NCBI GenBank assembly: GCA_010671905.1
Contig: JAAHII010000001.1
Coordinates: 3,534,001 to 3,598,000, forward strand
Source: Leptolyngbya sp. SIOISBB
Lineage (GTDB): Bacteria > Cyanobacteriota > Cyanobacteriia > Phormidesmidales > Phormidesmidaceae
Direction of reading: 5' to 3'
DNA: 64,000 nt
The notes under the pieces are model-generated. The model worked only from the letters and a program-made list of their open reading frames with translations, ran no database searches and was not told where the DNA came from. Shown here piece by piece: positions 25,569 through 34,966 of this stretch. How positions within the stretch are numbered: the first letter of the stretch is position 1; each line of letters starts with the position of its first letter. The translations under genes were made by a program, and so were the position numbers.

Positions 25569-25946
25569 GAAGACGTAAAGCGTTGACACAGCAGGTTTTG
25601 ACAGCAACAGCATACAGCGATGCTTCCAGGCGTCCAAGACTCAGCTAGGGCAAGTCATCAATTAATCCTAGAAGCTTTTGGGAGCAAGCATGACCGCGCC
25701 CGCATTCACTCCACCGACTAGGGCTGTCGTTCCTTTACTGAAAGGATTTGAGCGATAGAGGGTAGACCCTAACAACCAGCAAGCCGTCAGCCGCTGTTTC
25801 ATATTCACTGCAACCAGTATGCTCCTCAGCCAGGGGAGGAAGAAGATTCCTCAAGGGTTTTAAGCCCCTGATCGCCAGACTCTCACCCAGTTCTCAGAGA
25901 ACGTCCATACAGTCGAATGGTCCTCAATTTTTCTTAGAGAGTCGTC
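25569..25946. other. intergenic region
   Basis: About 380 bases lie between divergent genes. I see no coding frame, RNA gene or strong hairpin. Promoters for both neighbours are presumably here but cannot be defined. Confidence 0.3.
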
Positions 25947-26516
25947 ATGAACGGAAGGTTTGTCTACACCCTGACCGGAGTCCTTGGGATCAGCTTACTG
26001 GCGAACCTGGCTCCCTCATCGGAGCTGTTACCGGAGCCGGTAGCCGAACTCGCGATCGCAGACGCACAAGCGCAGTCGGCCATGACCGTAGAAAGACTCG
26101 GGGATATTTTGCAAGACGAGGCGGGTGATTTGCAGGGTTCAGCCGGTCAGTGGCAACTCTCGGTCGAGGGCCAAACCGTCATCGTGCTGGCCGATACCGC
26201 GAACAACCGCATGCGCATCATGACCCCAATCGGAGCTGCAGAGACGCTTTCGGTCGATCAGGTTGAGGCGATCTTGGTAGCCAACTTTCACTCCGCGCTA
26301 GATGCGCGCTATGCCGTGACCAATGGCACTTTAGTGGCGGTTTATGTGCATCCCCTAGCGTCGTTACAAGCCGATGATTTTCGCTCAGCCCTGCAACAAG
26401 TGACCACACTAGCCGCCACTTTTGGCACGACGTACACCAGCGGCGAACTCGGGTTTGGTCCAGCGGCAGGCCCAGCCAATGAACGCAAAGTGCCCGAGGG
26501 GCTGATTGATATTTAG
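25947..26516 (+). CDS. secreted protein of unknown function, YbjN-like
   Basis: This is a 189-residue protein with an N-terminal signal peptide (VYTLTGVLGISLLANLAP, then an Ala-rich stretch ending DAQAQS). The mature part resembles the bacterial sensory-transduction YbjN/CesT-like fold in layout: a helix (VERLGDILQDEAGDLQ), strands (WQLSVEGQTVIVLADTANNR, MRIMTP), helices (VDQVEAILVANFHSALDARY) and strands. That resemblance is weak. It could equally be a lineage-specific periplasmic protein. Confidence 0.55.
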   Translation: MNGRFVYTLTGVLGISLLANLAPSSELLPEPVAELAIADAQAQSAMTVERLGDILQDEAGDLQGSAGQWQLSVEGQTVIVLADTANNRMRIMTPIGAAETLSVDQVEAILVANFHSALDARYAVTNGTLVAVYVHPLASLQADDFRSALQQVTTLAATFGTTYTSGELGFGPAAGPANERKVPEGLIDI

Positions 26517-26830
26517 GCGAGCGTCTACCAGTGCTTTGGTCACATGCAATGTCGACTGATGACGCCAGCCAAGGTTGCACCTGCGCCAGCCTAGCTTTGG
26601 CGATCGCAGTACATCAGCCACACATCGGAGATCGCTAGAGCATCGATTGAGTAGATTTCAAAAAATTGCCGACAATAATGAATCCGATTTGTCGTTGACT
26701 TGGTATCTCTAATGAATCCTTCGCACAGGTAGCGAGCTTTGCGTAAGTCGCCCTCTTACGCCAGAGCCGCAGGGCGTGCCTGCCATGGGGATTAGTTTCG
26801 CTCGCAAACTGATCAATCAAAGGCAGTCAC
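26517..26830. other. intergenic region
   Basis: This 314-base spacer upstream of the spondin-domain gene holds no supported gene, repeat or hairpin that I can see. Confidence 0.3.
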
Positions 26831-27928
26831 ATGCAAACTCAACTCACGATTTCGATTCAAAATTTAGCCCCCGAAAACGGAACTTTCTTGACGCCCGTTT
26901 GGTTTGGCATCCACGATGGTGGCTTCGACACCTACGATCGCGGTCGCCCCGCCTCCCTAGGACTTGAACAAATTGCTGAAGATGGTACAACGGGGACGAT
27001 TTCGACCGAATTTGATCTGGCGGGCTTTGGCACCGTGCAAGGCACGATTGGCGAAGCTCCCATTGCACCGGGTGAAACGCTAGAGTTCGAAGTCATCGTG
27101 GATGCCGATGATCCTACGAGCCGCTACTTCAACTACGCATCCATGATTCTGCCCAGCAATGATTTCTTCATCGCCAATGGCAATGAGCTGGCTCACGAAA
27201 TTTTTGACGCAGACGGTAACTTTATCGGGGCCGACTTTATCGTCCCAGGGGCCGCAGTGCTCGATGCCGGTACAGAAGTCAATGACGAGCTGCCAGAGAC
27301 CACTGCATTCTTTGGACAATCAGCCCCCAATACCGGCACCACAGAAAATGGCGTTATCCAACTCGCCGAAGGCTTCATTCCCGATGGCCGGATTCTCAGC
27401 GAGCCAATGTTTGCAGAGGCTGACTTTACGGCTCCCGATTATGAAGTCTTACGCATCACCATTACCGAAACCCCTATTGATGCACCCGTATTTCCCGAAC
27501 TGATTGACCTGACCGGCTTTGACGGTGACGTCACGGCTGAGGTGACATTCACCCGTGAGGCGGCATTTGACAATCTGCTCCAGTTTTACGAAACGGATGC
27601 TGCCGGTCGGGTCGCGGGGCTTGCACCCGGAGACGCTGGTTACGAAGCTGCCGTAGCCGCCAACTTGATCGATGGGGTAGAACTGTTTGCCAACAATCTG
27701 GCCACGGTGGATCAATCGCTCGTGTTGGCAGGTGGCACCTACTATGCCCCAGCTCTGTTAGTCGATGGCAACCCTGATAACTTGGTCACTATCGATGATG
27801 GCGTGACCGGGATTGGCCGCATTCAGAGAGAGGATAATGTTTGGGGCTTTGAGGATCTGACAGACTTCGACTTCAATGACTTCGTATTGACAGTCAACAG
27901 TCTTGATGGCACCCCAACGGCAGCCTAG
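26831..27928 (+). CDS. spondin-domain and DUF4114-like secreted protein
   Basis: This is a 365-residue, strongly acidic protein. Residues about 1-200 match the bacterial spondin_N type: LTISIQNLAPENGTFLTPVW, GIHDGGFDTYDRG, LEQIAEDGTT, ASMILPSNDFFIAN and GAAVLDAGTEVNDE. The C-terminal 90 residues end in EDLTDFDFNDFVLTV, the calcium-binding-like DUF4114 ending found on many exported cyanobacterial proteins. There is no Sec signal peptide; with its acidic tail, type I or another leaderless export is possible but unproven. Confidence 0.75.
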   Translation: MQTQLTISIQNLAPENGTFLTPVWFGIHDGGFDTYDRGRPASLGLEQIAEDGTTGTISTEFDLAGFGTVQGTIGEAPIAPGETLEFEVIVDADDPTSRYFNYASMILPSNDFFIANGNELAHEIFDADGNFIGADFIVPGAAVLDAGTEVNDELPETTAFFGQSAPNTGTTENGVIQLAEGFIPDGRILSEPMFAEADFTAPDYEVLRITITETPIDAPVFPELIDLTGFDGDVTAEVTFTREAAFDNLLQFYETDAAGRVAGLAPGDAGYEAAVAANLIDGVELFANNLATVDQSLVLAGGTYYAPALLVDGNPDNLVTIDDGVTGIGRIQREDNVWGFEDLTDFDFNDFVLTVNSLDGTPTAA

Positions 27929-28024
27929 AGACTGCCGATCAGAGGGATGCAGAGGTGGCTGAGCGATCTATCGGCTCTTGTAATTACCACATCTGAGTTC
28001 AGAGCATTGAATTCAGGTTGATCT

Positions 28025-28053
28025 CCAGGCTTTCTTGCTTAAGGCAAGCCTGG
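28025..28053 (+). terminator. hairpin downstream of spondin gene
   Basis: CCAGGCTT (28025-28032) pairs with AAGCCTGG (28046-28053). The 13-base loop contains a further CTT/AAG pairing. It lies about 97 bases after the stop. Confidence 0.45.
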
Positions 28054-28426
28054 GGAAATCTGAGAGGCCTCATGCTCAACGCAGGCCAGCTTTAGCGTCT
28101 CTCTGAAATATCTTAGATGTTAGTTCCTTAGCATCTGAGTCAGGCGAAAATACCCCACTCATGAGGATGCTTATTGCCCTCAGAATCGATTCAGATAGTG
28201 AGTCAAAACTGTAGATTCCCGATTTATTTTTAGGTAACTCAACTTGCTCTGATCAATCAGTGATTAAATTTGATCAATAACTAAGTTTTGATGTTCGAAA
28301 AGATCAGGAAATTCTTATCCTGTTCTCATCCACTCTCTGGCTGCCCCTGTGAAACTATGATTCGTCGTGGTCTATTGCAGTGTTGACAGACTAATGACAG
28401 GGTGTTGATTTGAGCAGGAACTCAGG
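28054..28426. promoter_or_regulatory. upstream region of ECF sigma operon
   Basis: This AT-rich region contains two TGATCAAT copies, at 28250-28257 and 28271-28278, 21 bases apart (two helix turns), with TGATTAAA between them. Such spacing could be an activator or repressor site. No promoter consensus for an ECF sigma can be assigned by eye. Confidence 0.35.
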
Positions 28427-29017
28427 ATGAGAGCTTTTGAATTTACAAAGCCTCCTAGTACTACCTTGAATCACTTAGAAGATGCCGACGTATTTCAAGT
28501 GATGCGTCGGGGTTCTTTATCAGCGCTAGAAATTTTATATCAGCGCTATGGAGCTGCAGTTTACCGCTTAGCGCTAAGAATTGTAGGTAATTGCCAAGAA
28601 GCAGAAGACTTAACTCAAGATGTATTTTTGGAATTTTGGCAGCAGCAAACCTATGATCCAGATCGCGGTACGGTACTAGTTTTCTTACTAACGATGACGC
28701 GATCGCGGGCCTTAAATCGTCTCAAAAAGAATCGTTCTCATCGAGATCGCTTAACGCAATGGCTGAGCGATCGTCCACTTTCATCTAAGAATACTCCATT
28801 TGAAAACACCTCTTTAGAAGAATTATCAACACAAGTCACTGCAGCTTTAAAAACACTCCCAGATAAACAGCGTCGAGTTTTAGAAATGGCCTATTATGAT
28901 GGCTTAAGTCAGTCAGAGATTACTGAGCATTTGAACCTGCCAATCGGTACAGTAAAGTCCCAATCTCGGCGCGGATTATTGAAGCTCAGACAACTGTTAC
29001 AAGACTGGATCAATTAA
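28427..29017 (+). CDS. ECF-type RNA polymerase sigma factor
   Basis: This is a sigma-70 family factor of the ECF group, 196 residues. Region 2 has ALEILYQRYGAAVYRLALRI, AEDLTQDVFLEFW and DPDRGTVLVFLLTMTRSRAL. Region 4 has LPDKQRRVLEMAYYDGLSQS and IGTVKSQSRRGLLKLRQLL. Its TAA is followed within a few bases by the anti-sigma gene, so sigma and anti-sigma are co-expressed. The stimulus cannot be read from sequence. Confidence 0.92.
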   Translation: MRAFEFTKPPSTTLNHLEDADVFQVMRRGSLSALEILYQRYGAAVYRLALRIVGNCQEAEDLTQDVFLEFWQQQTYDPDRGTVLVFLLTMTRSRALNRLKKNRSHRDRLTQWLSDRPLSSKNTPFENTSLEELSTQVTAALKTLPDKQRRVLEMAYYDGLSQSEITEHLNLPIGTVKSQSRRGLLKLRQLLQDWIN

Positions 29018-29023
29018 TTGTGG

Positions 29024-29845
29024 ATGTTCCCGAAACCCCAGCCAATATCAAATACCTTTTTAGCAGGCTACGTACTCAATAACTTGACACCTGAGGAAGT
29101 CGCCCAAGTAGAGCAACTGTTGTTGCAGCACCCCACCCTCGCGATCGAAGCGCAGCAACTCCAGTCCACCTTGGCAGTGTTATCCCTGTCATTACCAGAC
29201 ACTCAGCCTTCCCCGCAACTAGAAACGCGTCTGTTGCAGGCAGCCCAAGCTGATGCATCCCCGATCAAACTTCGCCGCCGAGTCTGGCGATCGCTAGGGC
29301 CATGGGTAGCTGTGGGTAGTGCCGCTGCCATCATGGTAGGGCTGAGTCTAGAGGTGGTACAGCTGCGCCGCCAACTCGGGGTCGCTCAAGCCGATCGTCA
29401 GTCTCTGCAAACGGAGTTAGATACCGTGCAGGCAACCCTGGCTCAACTTCGGCAAACTGAACTGCCTCAAACACAACACGAACTGTCTCGCTATCAGGCA
29501 GCCGTCAGCTTATTGCAGCAACCGGATAGCCGCTACTTCACCATGACAGGCACCGCCCCAGAAATGCCCTCTACCGGGAGTCTGGTCATTGCACCGGAGG
29601 TCGCATCATCAATCTTAGTAATGCGTGGCGTGGCAGCGTTGCCAGAGGACAAAGTCTATCGTTTGTGGGCCGTGGTGGACGGGCAAAAAATAGCGTGCGG
29701 CGATTTTACCCCAAATGCTAATGGTGATGTCTTTGTGCAATTACCGGTCGGTCAATGGGGCAACACTGCCGAAGTCAGCATCACTGTGGAGCCCGCCCAA
29801 GAACTCGCTGAACCCGTCGGTGAAATGGTGATTGTAGGCAGCTAA
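29024..29845 (+). CDS. membrane-anchored anti-sigma factor, RskA-like
   Basis: The N-terminal cytoplasmic part (FLAGYVLNNLTPEEVAQVEQ) fits the sigma-binding zinc-less ASD of RskA-type factors. One transmembrane helix lies at about residues 90-110 (WVAVGSAAAIMVGLSLEVV), then a coiled coil rich in Gln. The outer C-terminal domain is typical of anti-sigma-K (GVAALPEDKVYRLWAVVDGQ, ISVEPAQ-like ITVEPAQELAEP). It should hold the upstream ECF sigma inactive until regulated proteolysis. I start at ATG 29024; a TTG at 29018 is also possible. Confidence 0.85.
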   Translation: MFPKPQPISNTFLAGYVLNNLTPEEVAQVEQLLLQHPTLAIEAQQLQSTLAVLSLSLPDTQPSPQLETRLLQAAQADASPIKLRRRVWRSLGPWVAVGSAAAIMVGLSLEVVQLRRQLGVAQADRQSLQTELDTVQATLAQLRQTELPQTQHELSRYQAAVSLLQQPDSRYFTMTGTAPEMPSTGSLVIAPEVASSILVMRGVAALPEDKVYRLWAVVDGQKIACGDFTPNANGDVFVQLPVGQWGNTAEVSITVEPAQELAEPVGEMVIVGS

Positions 29846-29918
29846 TGCTGAACTCAACAAATCTGGTCCGAAACCAGATCGCACCCCACGTTTTTAGAAG
29901 AATGGAAATCGGCAAGGG

Positions 29919-32900
29919 CTAAGGCAGTTTGCCTTGACAGAGGGCGCGATCGCTCTCCTCCACTTCAGCTCCATGCTGCAAGTGCATGGCCACCCGCTCA
30001 CACCCCATCGCCACCAGCTTGTCTAAATCGGTCAGGCCATCGAGCTGATGCAATATAATTTGCTCACTATCGGTGGTTGCCAACTTGCCGCTAGCCACAT
30101 CGAGAAATTGAGGATGGGGCGTAGCATCATGGCCGCCCAACGTGACTACGCTATTGTGCTCACGATGCCAGAGGCGTACCTGATTATCGTAATTACCGAC
30201 CGCAAACAGTTGGCTATCGCGACTAAACTCTGGCCGATAATAGTCGCCGTCTCCGCGAATGGTTGCGAGTTGCTGTCCTTGTATATCCCAAATTTCAACC
30301 GTGTTGGCGTTGGCGGGTAAAGCCAGCAACGTTGCATCGGGACTCAAAATGCCTTCAGCCAACAGCATGCTGCTCTCAAAGGTCGTTGGCAGACGATTGA
30401 GCAAGGCGCCATCATGAGTCTGCCAGCGTTGCAAGGTGCCATCGAGCAGGGCGGCGATCAGGGTTTGCCCATCTTCGCTAAAGAGAGTTTGGGTAAAGAA
30501 ATCATGATTCTCGGCAGTGAGGGGCGATCGCTCAATCAAGGTCGTAATGGGCTCTCCTGTTTGGCTCCACAAGACAACCGGACCGTAGATTTCTGCCTGT
30601 TGCCACTGGGTGACAAAGGTGTCGCTAGTGGGACTGTAAAACACGGAGAAGCTGCCCCAGCCAGAGTCTTCAGCAATTGACGTCTCCGGCATCAGTGTCG
30701 CCAACAATTTGCCCTGAGCATTCCATAATTGTGTTGGGCCATGCTTGTCAGCAGTAAAGGGACGAGTGATCAGCGTTTGTCCGTCCGGACTCAGAAATTG
30801 TTGCAGACTATAACGGCTGTCTTCATTCAACGGCTGCGGCATTGCTGCCAGTAACGTGGCTTGTTTTTGCCCTTGCGGGTTCCACAACTCCACAGGGCCA
30901 AACGTTGCATCAGTGGTGAGGGTAGTCAAAATCGTGGCACCGTTCTCGCTGACGTTAACTTCACCGTAAACGTAACCTGCTTGTGATCGCGTCTGCTCTT
31001 CTATCAAAGTCTGAATTAGCTGGCCATCTCGATCCCACAGTTGTACTGGACCGTAGGAATTATCGATGGTGGGTTTGGTGATAATTGTCGACGTCTCGGG
31101 TGAAAAAATGACCACCTCTTCGTCGTACCAACCGCTCAATGATTTGTCGAAAGGCTCTAACAGCGTGGCGAGTAGTTGACCATCGCGATGCCAAAGCTTA
31201 ACCGGACCATAGGTATTGTCAGTTTGCTCAATCGTGAGAATGCGATCGCCAGCTTGACTGATATTCACCCGCAACAAGTCTTGCGTGTTTTTGGCCTCAG
31301 TCGCAGTTGGTTCCATGAGCGTTGATTGCAGCTCACCCTGAGCATTCCATACCTGTACCGGCCCATAGGAAGTGCTCGATCGATGGGGAAAGCTGACAAA
31401 GAATTCGCTGTTGCCACTCCAGGCTCCTTGCAATGCCCCAGCATTTTTGGCTTGCAATTGCGCCATCCGCTGGCCATTGGCCTGCCAAAGACTGACTGGC
31501 CCATCAGTGATGGCCGTGACCCAGCGACTGCCGTCAGGCGAGACAAAATGCGCATCCACAGATGAGCGCTGAGCCAACTGGGCATTGACATTCCACAAGC
31601 GCAGGGTGTCATCCCAGCTACCTGTCGCCAACGTGGTGCCATCAGCACTGAAGCTCATCGATGTGATCTGGTCGGCATGGCCTAGCAAAGTATCCATCAG
31701 GGTGCCGTCTGTCTGCCAAAGTTTGACGATATTTTCGGCGCTGGCTGTGGCCAGGGTAGTGCTGTTGGGACTAAAGGTGAGCGACATAATATCAGCATTA
31801 TGACCATCTAAAGAGGCCATGAATTCTCCCTGGGCATTCCACAAACGGACGAAGGGATCACGATTCACCTGCTGAAAGTTATAGATGGCCGCAATCGTTT
31901 GCTGATCAGGACTCATCAACACATCCGCCACCACAGCATTGGTTGGCGTCTGACTTTGTTCCAGGGTCAATAGCTGGGTGCCATCAGTTTGGTGCAGGTG
32001 CAATTCGTCACCATCTGACAGCACAATGCGATCGCCATCAGTACTGGCTCCATTCCAACTCGCCGGATACAAATCATCCGGCAAAGCTAAGGTTGTGTGC
32101 GTGCCGTCTTGCAAGTTCCAGAAGCGGATTTGTGCAGAGTCCTCATCTGGTGCTAACAGGGTTTGGTGGTCGTGGCTAAACACCGCCCAATTGACTGCTT
32201 GGCTCTTCGGTAAATCCAGGCGCGGAGTACCGTCAATATTCCAAAGCTGCAGGCGATCGCCATCGCTGGTGACAAAGGTTTGCCCATCGGGACTGATGTG
32301 GACCCATGCCCAGCTCGTATCGGGAATGAGCGTTGGCAGAGCCTCACCCTGAGAGTTCCATCGCTGAATAAATCGCTCATGCCCTGGGGTGGAATTAGCA
32401 CTAATGAGCAGAATATCCCCGGTTGTTGAGTTCACGGCCATCGAGTCGGCCTGTTGCATAACACTGCCTTGCACCTCTAACGGGGGAATTGGTGTCCCAT
32501 CAGCCGCCAATTTAGGTGAACCATCGGCTTGCCACAATTGCACGAATGTTTGGTCGAGCGTCACCAAGCTTCCATCAGGGCCAAACTGTGTCTGCATCAC
32601 AGCATCATCAAAGCCCTCAATGCGATGGGTCTCACGACCTAGGTAGACAGCTTGTTGTAGAGCGGTGGTGACGCGATCGCGCAATGCTTGGTCATGTCTC
32701 AACCAGTGCGCATGCCGCAGCCGATCTTCTGCCTTGAGCGCCGTCACCACCGCATCAAACGATTGCCCGAGCGCAAATTCTGCCTCGGCGATGGCAGCCA
32801 GGGCTTTGATCTCGTTGTGGATGGCTTGGCGGCGACTGGTGGACGCCAAAATGGTCGTACCCAATACGACACAGGTGGATGCAGTCATGACGCCCAACAG

Positions 32901-34862
32901 CAATCGCACCACAAACCGGTACAGTTTTTCCCGTCGTTTTTCTGCGTCAATGGCTTGAGCACTGGCTTGGATAAAGGCTGTCTGGAGCTCAGTGGGAACG
33001 GGTTTTTTCTCCTCGGTTTTGGCCGTGCGGAGCCATTTATCGGCGATCGCAAACTCACTGCCCCGCAGGAGCAAATCTTGGCTCCGCTGTTGCTGCTCCC
33101 ATGCAATCGCCTGCCGCAACCATTTGGTATGGCTTTGCAGATATTCGCGATCGGTTTCTAACACCCGCACCAACTGGTTAAAATCTTCCCAAAACCGATT
33201 GGGACCAGTTTGCGTAAAGTCTAGCCACTGCACTGTTTGCAGCGCTGCGGGCAACACTGCCTCCCCCAGGTCTTGATGCAAAATGGTGACAAATCGCTTG
33301 TTGAGGCTCGCGGCATACGCCACCTCATCCTGGCAGAAAGGCGATTGCACCGAACGCGGAGACAGAATAAACACGATGTTATTGGAAACATCGATACCCC
33401 GACGAATTTCTTGGACGAAATCGCCGCTGGCCTTGGCAATGCTCTCCTGATCAAACCAGGTCGTTTTGCCGTAAATCTGCAAATTGTCATTGAGCTTGCG
33501 GGCAAAGTCAGCATCCGCCCGTGAGTAAGAAATAAAGACATCCAGTGAGCTGGCCGGGGGCTGCCGCAAGCTTTCTTCCAGAAAATCGATGTGCAGCGCC
33601 GTCGGCAGATGACAATCTCGGGTTTGAGCCGTTTTTAGCCAGATTTCGGCTTGGCGCAGATCATGCCCCCGTAGCAAAATGCTGGGGTTGCGATGCTGAT
33701 GCTTCCATTTCAGCGCTTTGACGAGCAGTTCTTTGTGGGTCTGGTAGTAATCTGCATCCGTCTCCAAGTCACGGAGCAGCTTGCTGATAGCGGCATCATC
33801 CGTGTCCTCAGTGGCGTGACCGGTGAGATCAATATAATGCCGCTCTAGCCAACGGTCAGGATCTTGAGTGGCCCCAATCTCACTCACCAAAATCGGCACA
33901 ATCCGTTTATGTAGAGCTTGGGCATAGCTCAGTTCCCGACCACACTGCTCTGAAGCCAGGGCATGGGGCGACAGCAAATAGATCAGGTTATCAGCCTGCT
34001 CAATACCCTGATCAATCGCCTGCTGAAAGTCTTCACCCGCCTGAATATCGCTGGCATTGGTGTTGACCCAGACCACAATGCCCTCGCGCCAGAGCGATCG
34101 CCGCACTTGCTCCATGAGGGCTTTATCTTCATGGGCGTAGGCCAAAAACACCTGGGTCATCAGGTTGTTGGCGTTTTTCAGGCTTTCAGTGATGAATTCA
34201 CACTGGAGTTCGGTCGGCGAACAAGGATGCTGCGACTGCTTTAACTGAGTTTTGAGCCACGCCAGCCCTTGCTCACAGCGATCGCCCGTGAGCAAAAAGT
34301 GAGTCTGTTTATGGTGGCGCTCCCATTCTTGGGCCTGCACCAGCAACTCAGTATGACGATGCACATAGTCACGATTTTGATGCATCACCGGCAAGAGTTC
34401 TTGCACAAACGCTTCGCGGTCTTCAATACCATCTCGGCAGTTCAGCCAATTCAACTCCCGCAAAATGGGCGGCATGTTGATGAAGTAGTCGTGCTTGCCC
34501 TCTGCCTGAAACGTTGCCCACTCGTCATCAGAACTCTGGGGATGGCGCGATCGCCAGGTTTCATACGTGATTTGCTCAACGTGAATGATGGGGATAATGC
34601 GTTTGCCACAGGCGATCGCGTGCTGCACTTCGAGCTGGCAGTTATAGGAGTTGATGGAACGTGGCGAAACGATACATAAAAAATTGTCGGCTTTGACGAT
34701 GCCATCATCAATCTGCTTTTGAAACGGCACAGCTTTAGGAATGTCTTCATAGTCAAACCAAACTGTGAAACCTTCTGCCATGAGTCGCTGATTTAACCAG
34801 GTCGCAAACTCTAGGCTGTCAGCCCGACCGTAGGAAATAAACGCATCTTGAAAGGGATTCAT
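29919..34862 (-). CDS. giant triple-TIR, membrane-anchored WD40 protein
   Basis: This is a 1647-residue protein. Three TIR domains lie at about 5-140, 237-345 and 441-550, each opening with an AFISYGR-, VFLAYAH- or VFISYSR-type strand. Each keeps a Glu two residues past a Cys-X at the place of the TIR NADase catalytic glutamate: E78 (CQLE), E310 (CGRE), E513 (CQDE). Each TIR is followed by a repeated helical module (HTELLVQAQEWERH, HKELLVKALKWKHQ, HTKWLRQAIAWEQQ, then LLRG). A membrane helix lies at about 649-673. The rest (about 740-1640) is WD40-like repeats with recurring LWNAQGE and VQLWDRDGQL segments. TIR-WD40 fusions suggest a signalling or cell-suicide defence role; substrate and trigger are unknown. 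The gene stands alone, with no partner gene recognised. Confidence 0.88.
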   Translation of the reverse strand: MNPFQDAFISYGRADSLEFATWLNQRLMAEGFTVWFDYEDIPKAVPFQKQIDDGIVKADNFLCIVSPRSINSYNCQLEVQHAIACGKRIIPIIHVEQITYETWRSRHPQSSDDEWATFQAEGKHDYFINMPPILRELNWLNCRDGIEDREAFVQELLPVMHQNRDYVHRHTELLVQAQEWERHHKQTHFLLTGDRCEQGLAWLKTQLKQSQHPCSPTELQCEFITESLKNANNLMTQVFLAYAHEDKALMEQVRRSLWREGIVVWVNTNASDIQAGEDFQQAIDQGIEQADNLIYLLSPHALASEQCGRELSYAQALHKRIVPILVSEIGATQDPDRWLERHYIDLTGHATEDTDDAAISKLLRDLETDADYYQTHKELLVKALKWKHQHRNPSILLRGHDLRQAEIWLKTAQTRDCHLPTALHIDFLEESLRQPPASSLDVFISYSRADADFARKLNDNLQIYGKTTWFDQESIAKASGDFVQEIRRGIDVSNNIVFILSPRSVQSPFCQDEVAYAASLNKRFVTILHQDLGEAVLPAALQTVQWLDFTQTGPNRFWEDFNQLVRVLETDREYLQSHTKWLRQAIAWEQQQRSQDLLLRGSEFAIADKWLRTAKTEEKKPVPTELQTAFIQASAQAIDAEKRREKLYRFVVRLLLGVMTASTCVVLGTTILASTSRRQAIHNEIKALAAIAEAEFALGQSFDAVVTALKAEDRLRHAHWLRHDQALRDRVTTALQQAVYLGRETHRIEGFDDAVMQTQFGPDGSLVTLDQTFVQLWQADGSPKLAADGTPIPPLEVQGSVMQQADSMAVNSTTGDILLISANSTPGHERFIQRWNSQGEALPTLIPDTSWAWVHISPDGQTFVTSDGDRLQLWNIDGTPRLDLPKSQAVNWAVFSHDHQTLLAPDEDSAQIRFWNLQDGTHTTLALPDDLYPASWNGASTDGDRIVLSDGDELHLHQTDGTQLLTLEQSQTPTNAVVADVLMSPDQQTIAAIYNFQQVNRDPFVRLWNAQGEFMASLDGHNADIMSLTFSPNSTTLATASAENIVKLWQTDGTLMDTLLGHADQITSMSFSADGTTLATGSWDDTLRLWNVNAQLAQRSSVDAHFVSPDGSRWVTAITDGPVSLWQANGQRMAQLQAKNAGALQGAWSGNSEFFVSFPHRSSTSYGPVQVWNAQGELQSTLMEPTATEAKNTQDLLRVNISQAGDRILTIEQTDNTYGPVKLWHRDGQLLATLLEPFDKSLSGWYDEEVVIFSPETSTIITKPTIDNSYGPVQLWDRDGQLIQTLIEEQTRSQAGYVYGEVNVSENGATILTTLTTDATFGPVELWNPQGQKQATLLAAMPQPLNEDSRYSLQQFLSPDGQTLITRPFTADKHGPTQLWNAQGKLLATLMPETSIAEDSGWGSFSVFYSPTSDTFVTQWQQAEIYGPVVLWSQTGEPITTLIERSPLTAENHDFFTQTLFSEDGQTLIAALLDGTLQRWQTHDGALLNRLPTTFESSMLLAEGILSPDATLLALPANANTVEIWDIQGQQLATIRGDGDYYRPEFSRDSQLFAVGNYDNQVRLWHREHNSVVTLGGHDATPHPQFLDVASGKLATTDSEQIILHQLDGLTDLDKLVAMGCERVAMHLQHGAEVEESDRALCQGKLP

Positions 34863-34966
34863 CGTCAGCTTGAAGACGGGGTCATGCTCAGAATGCCCGC
34901 CTTAACAACTGCGACAGCAAAGACCTGCCAGATTCAGCCTGGCGCTTGATAGACAGCGATCGCTCT

